Part shown: positions 63,787 through 64,000 of the stretch, one piece after another | Numbering within the stretch: position 1 is the stretch's first letter | Layout of the letters: the number at the start of each line of letters is the position of its first letter | NCBI RefSeq assembly: GCF_003933745.1 | Contig: NZ_RSEB01000008.1 | Location: forward strand, 62,001 to 126,000 | Origin: Glycomyces terrestris | GTDB lineage: Bacteria > Actinomycetota > Actinomycetes > Mycobacteriales > Micromonosporaceae | Direction of reading: 5' to 3' | Length of the DNA stretch: 64,000 nt | Made by a program: the position numbers and the translations under genes | The notes under the pieces: model-generated | What the model saw: the letters and a program-made list of their open reading frames with translations, nothing else | Database searches by the model: none | What the model was told of the DNA's origin: nothing

Positions 63787-64000
63787 CTACGCGGACTCGC
63801 GGACCACGATCCTCGTGCCGAGGATCGTGACGAGGGGGCCGGCCTCCTCGCCGCGGATGCGGCCGCACAGGAGGCGGGCCATCTCGCGGCCCATGGTCTC
63901 GGTGGGCTGGTGGACCGTGGTGAGGGGCGGGTCGGCGACCTCGGCGAGGGGGGAGTCGTCGAAGCCGACGAGGGCGAGGTCGTCGGGGACGCGGATGCCG
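63787..64000 (-). CDS. LacI-family transcriptional regulator (C-terminal part only)
   Basis: The minus strand from the right edge reads GIRVPDDLALVGFDDSPL, the hallmark strand of LacI/GalR ligand domains, followed by PPLTTVHQPTETMGREMARLL and the usual TILGTRIVVRESA end with a TAG stop at 63787. About 71 codons are visible; the helix-turn-helix lies outside the window. It likely controls a sugar-uptake operon to the right. A link to the pullulanase gene 45 kb away is only a thought. Confidence 0.93.
   Translation of the reverse strand, partial: GIRVPDDLALVGFDDSPLAEVADPPLTTVHQPTETMGREMARLLCGRIRGEEAGPLVTILGTRIVVRESA

Overview
The window is very GC-rich, densely coded DNA with GTG starts, many start codons placed just after a -10-like hexamer, and gene families limited to or typical of Actinomycetota (SepH, DUF3027, DUF2530, SARP/NB-ARC regulators, an OsaABC-like stress system, futalosine-pathway menaquinone genes, WXG100-like proteins). 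I read it as chromosome of a filamentous or mycelial actinomycete, perhaps Glycomycetales or a neighbouring order. The order-level guess is weak. No tRNA, rRNA, CRISPR array, prophage or intact insertion sequence was seen.

Layout. 1-4541: three small or glycine-rich proteins of type VII secretion flavour and a YbaB-like protein, with a repeat-filled gap. 4692-11527: two paralogous SARP/NB-ARC regulators flanking a small dimeric-barrel protein and a membrane-anchored protein. 11592-18824: a proline-rich membrane protein, a very large lipoprotein amylase-pullulanase and a 78-residue orphan. 18847-23733: yidD, a 574-bp heptamer minisatellite, larE, a cold-shock protein and mqnD-mqnB. 24101-29146: DUF3027, DUF2530, sepH, an MFS exporter and thpR. 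29368-40830: a membrane beta-propeller protein, glmS, dacB, a DUF418/TetR pair with two operators, acpS-nnr, cysteine dioxygenase with a cysteine-codon leader peptide, and an NlpC/P60 endopeptidase. 40907-51767: a divergent OsaC-like phosphatase versus OsaA/OsaB-like hybrid kinase and response regulator, then a STAS protein, a PrsW-type protease, a membrane protein and tadA with its partner. 51978-54149: EtfD-like membrane Fe-S oxidoreductase. 54530-63732: four tandem secreted FG-GAP/VCBS propeller proteins, then the end of a LacI-family regulator.

How genes work together. glmS, dacB and the NlpC/P60 protein serve the cell wall, and sepH serves division. mqnB and mqnD act in one menaquinone pathway that would supply the quinone for the EtfD-like enzyme. 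The OsaABC-like genes plus the STAS protein form a plausible partner-switching and osmotic/stress circuit.

The least expected signal is a roughly 43-bp element present five times in intergenic DNA (19726, 21573, 23965, 26771, 29231). Its first half has the spacing of a DNA-damage (PafBC-type) promoter and its second half is a conserved G/C block. Other items worth checking are the cysteine leader peptide, the 82-copy heptamer array behind larE, and a palindromic site shared by the MFS and etfD promoters.
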